Shown in pieces: positions 59,902-64,000 of a stretch of 64,000 bases of DNA. The position numbers were made by a program, and so were the translations under genes. The DNA is from Tropicibacter sp. R16_0 (GTDB lineage Bacteria; Pseudomonadota; Alphaproteobacteria; Rhodobacterales; Rhodobacteraceae). The DNA lies in the NCBI RefSeq assembly GCF_017743935.1, contig NZ_JAGHRE010000004.1, positions 62,001 through 126,000 on the forward strand, read 5' to 3'. The notes beneath the pieces are model-generated. The model was not told the DNA's origin. It did not search any database and worked only from the letters and a program-made list of their open reading frames with translations. The first letter of the stretch is position 1, and every line of letters starts with the position of its first letter.

Positions 59902-61615
59902 GTTTCTCGGATTTCCCGCCAGGGTGCGTCACCGCCCCTTTGTAGGTTTCACCCACCAGCTGCGCGTATTTCCAAAGCGCGCCTGAGGCATAGATCGTTT
60001 CGCGCGGACCGCTCCACGCAGCCTTGCGATTGGTCAGTTCTTCGTCGCTCAGATCGACCGAGAGGGCGCCGGTGATGGCGTTGATTGTGATCATGTCACC
60101 GTCGTGCAGCAGGGCGATGGGACCGCCGTGCGCCGATTCGGGGCCGACGTGACCAACACAGAAACCCCGCGTTGCACCCGAGAACCGGCCATCAGTAATC
60201 AGGGCGACCTTTTTGCCCATGCCCTGACCAGACAATGCAGCCGTGGTCGCCAGCATCTCGCGCATCCCGGGCCCACCTGAAGGGCCTTCGTTGCGGATAA
60301 CGATCACTTCGCCCTCTTTGTAGGCGCGCTGCTGGACGGCATCAAAGGCATCCTGTTCACATTCGAAAACCCGTGCCGGGCCGGTGAAAACGATGTCCTC
60401 TTCCGCCATGCCCGCGATCTTCACGATGGCCCCTTCGGGCGCCAGATTGCCCTTCAGGCCAACGACGCCGCCGGTTGTCGACAGTGGGGTTTCCACCGGA
60501 TAGATAACCCGGCCATCGGCGGCGCGGTCGATCTGTGCCAGCTCTTCTGCAACGGTCTTGCCGGATGCTGTCATGCAGTCCTCGTGCAGCAGCCCGGCCT
60601 TGGACAGTTCCTTCATCACGACCGGCACACCGCCCGCCTCGTAAAGGTCCTTGGCCACATACTGTCCACCTGGTTTGAGATCGACGAAATACGGCGTATC
60701 GCGGAAGATCTCGCACACGTCATCCAGGAAAAAGTCGATCCCGGCCTCATGCGCCATCGCAGGCAAATGCAGCCCCGCGTTCGTCGACCCGCCAGTGCAA
60801 GCCACGATCCGGGCTGCGTTTTCCAAGGACTTGCGCGTGACGATATCGCGGGCGCGGATGTTTTTCTCAATCAGGTTCATCACCGCCTCGCCCGAGGCAA
60901 TCGAATACTGATCGCGGCTTTCATATGGTGCGGGCGCACCCGATGAATTGAACAGCGCCAGGCCGATCGCCTCTGAGACGCAGGCCATCGTGTTCGCGGT
61001 GAACTGACCACCACAGGCCCCGGCAGACGGGCAAGCGACGGCCTCGAGCTTTTCCAACTCGCAGGTGGTCATGTGACCTGCCTGGTGCTGGCCAACGGCC
61101 TCGAACACGTCCTGAATGGTGACGTCTTTGCCGTCGATGCGGCCCGGCAGGATCGACCCGCCATAGATGAACACGGACGGCACGTTCAGCCGGATCATCG
61201 CCATCATCATGCCCGGCAGGGATTTGTCACACCCCGCCAGCCCGACCAACGCATCATAGCTGTGACCGCGCATGGTCAGCTCGACCGAATCCGCAATCGC
61301 CTCGCGCGAGGCGAGTGAACTGCGCATCCCTTCGTGTCCCATTGCGATGCCATCAGTAACTGTGATGGTGTTGAATTCACGCGGGGTACCGGACGCGCCT
61401 TTTACACCCAGTTTGACAGCCTGCGCCTGACGGCTGAGCGCGATGTTGCAGGGCGCGGCCTCGTTCCAGCATGTGGCGACCCCAACCAAAGGCTGATGGA
61501 TCTCGTCATCACTCAGCCCCATGGCATAGAGAAACGCGCGGTGAGGCGCGCGTTCTGGCCCTTCGGTGACGTGTCGGCTTGGCAGTTTGGTCTTGTCGAA
61601 CTTGCGACGTAGCAT
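59882..61615 (-). CDS. ilvD: Dihydroxy-acid dehydratase
   Basis: IlvD dehydrates 2,3-dihydroxy-3-methylbutanoate and its valerate homologue, the third step of branched-chain amino acid synthesis. It uses an Fe-S cluster and Mg. The 577-residue protein has the cluster cysteines in [21 protein letters not shown] and [16 protein letters not shown]. The C-terminal [21 protein letters not shown] is also typical. The ATG at 61615 follows GGGAGGCC; the reading from 61687 adds unrelated residues. It is monocistronic upstream and leads into the lipoprotein gene. Confidence 0.97.
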   Translation of the reverse strand: MLRRKFDKTKLPSRHVTEGPERAPHRAFLYAMGLSDDEIHQPLVGVATCWNEAAPCNIALSRQAQAVKLGVKGASGTPREFNTITVTDGIAMGHEGMRSSLASREAIADSVELTMRGHSYDALVGLAGCDKSLPGMMMAMIRLNVPSVFIYGGSILPGRIDGKDVTIQDVFEAVGQHQAGHMTTCELEKLEAVACPSAGACGGQFTANTMACVSEAIGLALFNSSGAPAPYESRDQYSIASGEAVMNLIEKNIRARDIVTRKSLENAARIVACTGGSTNAGLHLPAMAHEAGIDFFLDDVCEIFRDTPYFVDLKPGGQYVAKDLYEAGGVPVVMKELSKAGLLHEDCMTASGKTVAEELAQIDRAADGRVIYPVETPLSTTGGVVGLKGNLAPEGAIVKIAGMAEEDIVFTGPARVFECEQDAFDAVQQRAYKEGEVIVIRNEGPSGGPGMREMLATTAALSGQGMGKKVALITDGRFSGATRGFCVGHVGPESAHGGPIALLHDGDMITINAITGALSVDLSDEELTNRKAAWSGPRETIYASGALWKYAQLVGETYKGAVTHPGGKSEKHDYMDL

Positions 61616-61681
61616 GGCTGGCCTCCCTGAATTTTCCCTCAAATTTGAGATACCTGCCTGTGGATAACCGCACAAGGGCGC

Positions 61682-61749
61682 GTGCAAAACTGTTCGTGCA
61701 CAATCCTTGTAATTGAAGGGGCCAATGCTTACCGTTCAGAACTCGGTAA
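61682..61749. promoter_or_regulatory. Two inverted repeats in the divergent ilvD/ABC promoter region
   Basis: GTGCA-N10-TGCAC (61682-61701) and TTACCG-N9-CGGTAA (61729-61749) lie between the divergent ilvD and ABC transporter genes. Either may be a repressor site or an RNA hairpin. No assignment can be made. Confidence 0.3.
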
Positions 61750-61805
61750 CAGTGGAATATCCGCGCCTTGCCGTGGACTATTTCACCTGAGACGAGGGCC
61801 GGGTC

Positions 61806-64000
61806 ATGGAACCCACGTTGTTTTCATTTATTTGGAAATATTCGAAAAAACAGCAATTTGTTCTGCTGCTTCTGACAATCGTCTCGTTCCCCTTCCTCTA
61901 TGTCTCGTTGGAGCTGCCCAAGCGGATCATCAACGATGCCATTGGCTCGACCACTGATATCGTAACGGTCTGGGGTTACGACGTGACCCAGATCCAATAC
62001 CTGCTGGTTCTGTGTTTCGCTTTTCTGGCCACGGTGATCGCCAGCGGTTTCATGAAGATGCGGATCAACACCATGAAGGGCGTGTTGTCCGAACGCATGC
62101 TGCGGCGGTTGCGGTTCAAACTGATCAGCCGGATGATGCGGTTCCCCAAACCCTATTTTGCCACCACCAGTCAGGGGGAGCTGGTGTCGATGATCACGTC
62201 AGAGGCCGAACCGATGGGCGGGCTGATGGGCGACGCCATCGCGCAGCCGGTGTTCCAGCTGGGGCAGATGCTGACCATCGTGACGTTCCTGTTCATGCAA
62301 AGCGTGTGGTTCGGGCTGGCCTCGGTCGCGTTGATCCCATTGCAGGCCTGGCTGATCCCGATGCTGCAGCGCCAGATCAACCTGCTCAACAAATCCCGTA
62401 TCCAAGAGGTGCGCAAACTGAGTTCCGAGATTGGTGAAAGTGCGGCCGGCATCTCGGACCTGCGGGCCAATGGCGGCTGGCGCTATCGCTTGGCGCAGTT
62501 CACCGACCGGTTGGGGCGGCTCTTCGATATTCGGTTCAGGATCTATCAGAAGAAGTTCTTCATGAAGTTCCTGAACAATCTGATCACCCAGATGACGCCG
62601 TTCCTGTTTTATTCTGTGGGCGGCTATCTTGCGATCAAGGGAGAGATCACCGTGGGTGCACTGGTCGCTGCCCTTGGTGCCTACAAGGATCTGTCGAGCC
62701 CGTGGAAGGAGCTGCTGACCTACTACAACCAGGTGCAGGACATGTCGCTCAGGTGGGAAATCGTGACCGAACGCTTTGCGCCCCGCAACATGATCCCGGA
62801 CGAGCTGTTCGAGGGTGAACCCAAAGACATCCCGCGCCTGACGGGCGATATCGAATTGAAGAACGTCACCGTGCTGGACAATGACGGAAACACGGTTCTC
62901 GAGGACCTGAGCCTGACCATCCCCCCCGGTGCGCGCGTGGCGATCCAGTCGACCAAGGCCAGCGAACGCACCGCGATGGCGCAATTGTTAACGCGCGAGA
63001 TTCTGCCCGTGCGCGGCGAAGTTCTGTTGTCGGGTCACAATATCGAAGAACTGCACCAGGCCGTGATTGCTGCGCGTATCGGATATGCCCACTCGCGCCC
63101 CTATCTGTTTGATGGAACGCTGGGGGACAACCTGTTGATGCCCCTGCGCACACGCCCGCAATATGAAGCCGACGTGTTGCGCAGACCGACGCGAAAACAG
63201 ATCGAGGCGGTTCGCGCAGGCAACAGCGCGGATTCCCTGGACGAAGATTGGCTTGATCCGGGCCTCGCCGGGCTGACGGATGGAGATCAGATCCGCGATT
63301 GGTGGTTCAAGCTGGTCGAGGCTATGGGCATTGACGAGTTCATGTTCCGCCGAACCCTGCGCTCACGATTTGACCCGACTTTGCATTCAGCCTTGGCGCA
63401 GGAAATCGTGTCGATCCGGGGCAAAGTGGCAGAGCGGCTCAAGGAACGCGGACTGGATGATGCGGTATTTCGGTTTTCGCCGGACAAGTTCAATCCGGCG
63501 GTGCCTTTGGGCGGTAACCTTCTCTACGCGGCCCCGGCCCGAGAAATCACGCAGGAAAAGCTGGCCAAAGATGGTCGGTTCATGGCGATGCTGCGGGATC
63601 AGGGATTGGCGGATGATGCTCAGGCCATCTCGCTTGGGGTTATCGAGATGTTACGCCAGACATTTGGCCGAGACGGCATGACGCACCCGCTGTTTTTGCG
63701 TCTGGGACTGGATGAGGAAACCTATCTGAAGCTGCTGGAAATTGCTGACCGGATCGAAGCAAAAGGCGAGGAAGTGCTAAGTGACGAAGATCGGGCGTTG
63801 GTTGTTACAGTGCCCTTCCTTTTGACAGCAGAACAGATCGGGCCCAGTTTCCCGCAGGAATACAAGGATCGCATTCTGGCCATCCGCCAAAGCAAGGCGC
63901 CCGCGCTGCGAGATCTGGTCGGTGGGGATTTCGTTCCGGTGTCCGAAGATGCTTATATTCCCCGTTTGACAGTAGTTGAAAATGCGCTGTTTGGCCGGGT
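61806..64000 (+). CDS. ABC exporter-like membrane ATPase with degenerate Walker A and a large insertion (cut by window end)
   Basis: The first 731 residues of an exporter-type fusion. Transmembrane domain (about 1-320) with helices near 16-33, 59-77, 152-190 and 255-285 is followed by an ATP-binding domain from about 345 (IELKNVTVLDNDGNTVLEDLSLTIPPGARVAI). Walker A should follow, but the sequence is QSTKASERTAM: the key Lys position is Arg and the glycines are gone. A Q-loop-like RIGYAHSRPYLFDGTLGDNLL follows. Then about 270 residues unlike an ABC domain intervene, rich in charged helices, before RLTVVENALFGR at the window end. Signature and Walker B are not reached. It may act with another ATPase or be a regulatory relative. 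Confidence 0.8.
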   Translation, partial: MEPTLFSFIWKYSKKQQFVLLLLTIVSFPFLYVSLELPKRIINDAIGSTTDIVTVWGYDVTQIQYLLVLCFAFLATVIASGFMKMRINTMKGVLSERMLRRLRFKLISRMMRFPKPYFATTSQGELVSMITSEAEPMGGLMGDAIAQPVFQLGQMLTIVTFLFMQSVWFGLASVALIPLQAWLIPMLQRQINLLNKSRIQEVRKLSSEIGESAAGISDLRANGGWRYRLAQFTDRLGRLFDIRFRIYQKKFFMKFLNNLITQMTPFLFYSVGGYLAIKGEITVGALVAALGAYKDLSSPWKELLTYYNQVQDMSLRWEIVTERFAPRNMIPDELFEGEPKDIPRLTGDIELKNVTVLDNDGNTVLEDLSLTIPPGARVAIQSTKASERTAMAQLLTREILPVRGEVLLSGHNIEELHQAVIAARIGYAHSRPYLFDGTLGDNLLMPLRTRPQYEADVLRRPTRKQIEAVRAGNSADSLDEDWLDPGLAGLTDGDQIRDWWFKLVEAMGIDEFMFRRTLRSRFDPTLHSALAQEIVSIRGKVAERLKERGLDDAVFRFSPDKFNPAVPLGGNLLYAAPAREITQEKLAKDGRFMAMLRDQGLADDAQAISLGVIEMLRQTFGRDGMTHPLFLRLGLDEETYLKLLEIADRIEAKGEEVLSDEDRALVVTVPFLLTAEQIGPSFPQEYKDRILAIRQSKAPALRDLVGGDFVPVSEDAYIPRLTVVENALFGR

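Noticed and set aside
1-64000. CRISPR arrays, tRNA genes, transposases, phage genes
   Set aside because: Intergenic gaps were read for regularly spaced repeats, cloverleaf-like sequences and terminal inverted repeats; none was found.

Overview
The window looks like chromosomal DNA of a marine Roseobacter-group alphaproteobacterium (Rhodobacterales; genus not determined). It is GC-rich and densely packed. Gene families and arrangements typical of that group include a MoxR-DUF58-DUF4159 cluster with a divergent DUF1285 gene, ArfB, a YhhQ-type transporter, adjacent panB-panC, and DnaE2. I see no rRNA or tRNA genes, CRISPR array, transposase or phage genes.

Layout. 1-6947 is a minus-strand operon for a peptide-type ABC importer: binding protein, two permeases and a fused double ATPase, followed by an aldehyde dehydrogenase cut by the window edge. 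A bacterial pentameric ligand-gated ion channel gene (4316-5398) sits between the binding protein and the permeases. 7122-10785 is a plus-strand run (panB, panC, glpK, a VOC protein). 11000-20605 is mostly minus strand: flavin monooxygenase, IPP isomerase, cytochrome c, an SDR-cupin-S58 peptidase operon, arfB, a mini-ORF with an extreme Shine-Dalgarno, a queuosine-precursor transporter with a probable preQ1-I riboswitch, a phytase-like esterase, MepA and an MFS transporter. 20796-24022 holds yggT, recQ and yaaA. A hybrid histidine kinase (24013-26241) is divergent from an envelope operon (26379-35253) encoding an alpha-2-macroglobulin with an N-terminal PAN domain, a DUF1089 protein, PBP1C and a secreted hydratase-like protein. 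35392-42069 is the MoxR/VWA cluster. 42123-50788 is housekeeping and small conserved genes, including polA. 50910-57944 has dnaE2 (lacking its C-terminal domain), gpmI, an EnvC-like protein and a CtpA protease. 58041-61615 holds unknown proteins and ilvD. 61806-64000 starts an unusual ABC exporter.

Themes. Envelope maintenance is prominent: MepA, PBP1C with A2M, the EnvC-like protein with CtpA, and the MoxR cluster. Noncoding structure is also rich. Three intergenic copies of a dispersed repeat (about 10797, 15796, 35270) carry hairpins whose stems change by paired substitutions. A 23-bp inverted repeat lies inside the ABC operon within a 42-codon ORF coupled at both ends. There is also a strong hairpin behind the binding-protein gene.

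All assignments come from reading the sequence and family knowledge; no searches or structure predictions were run.
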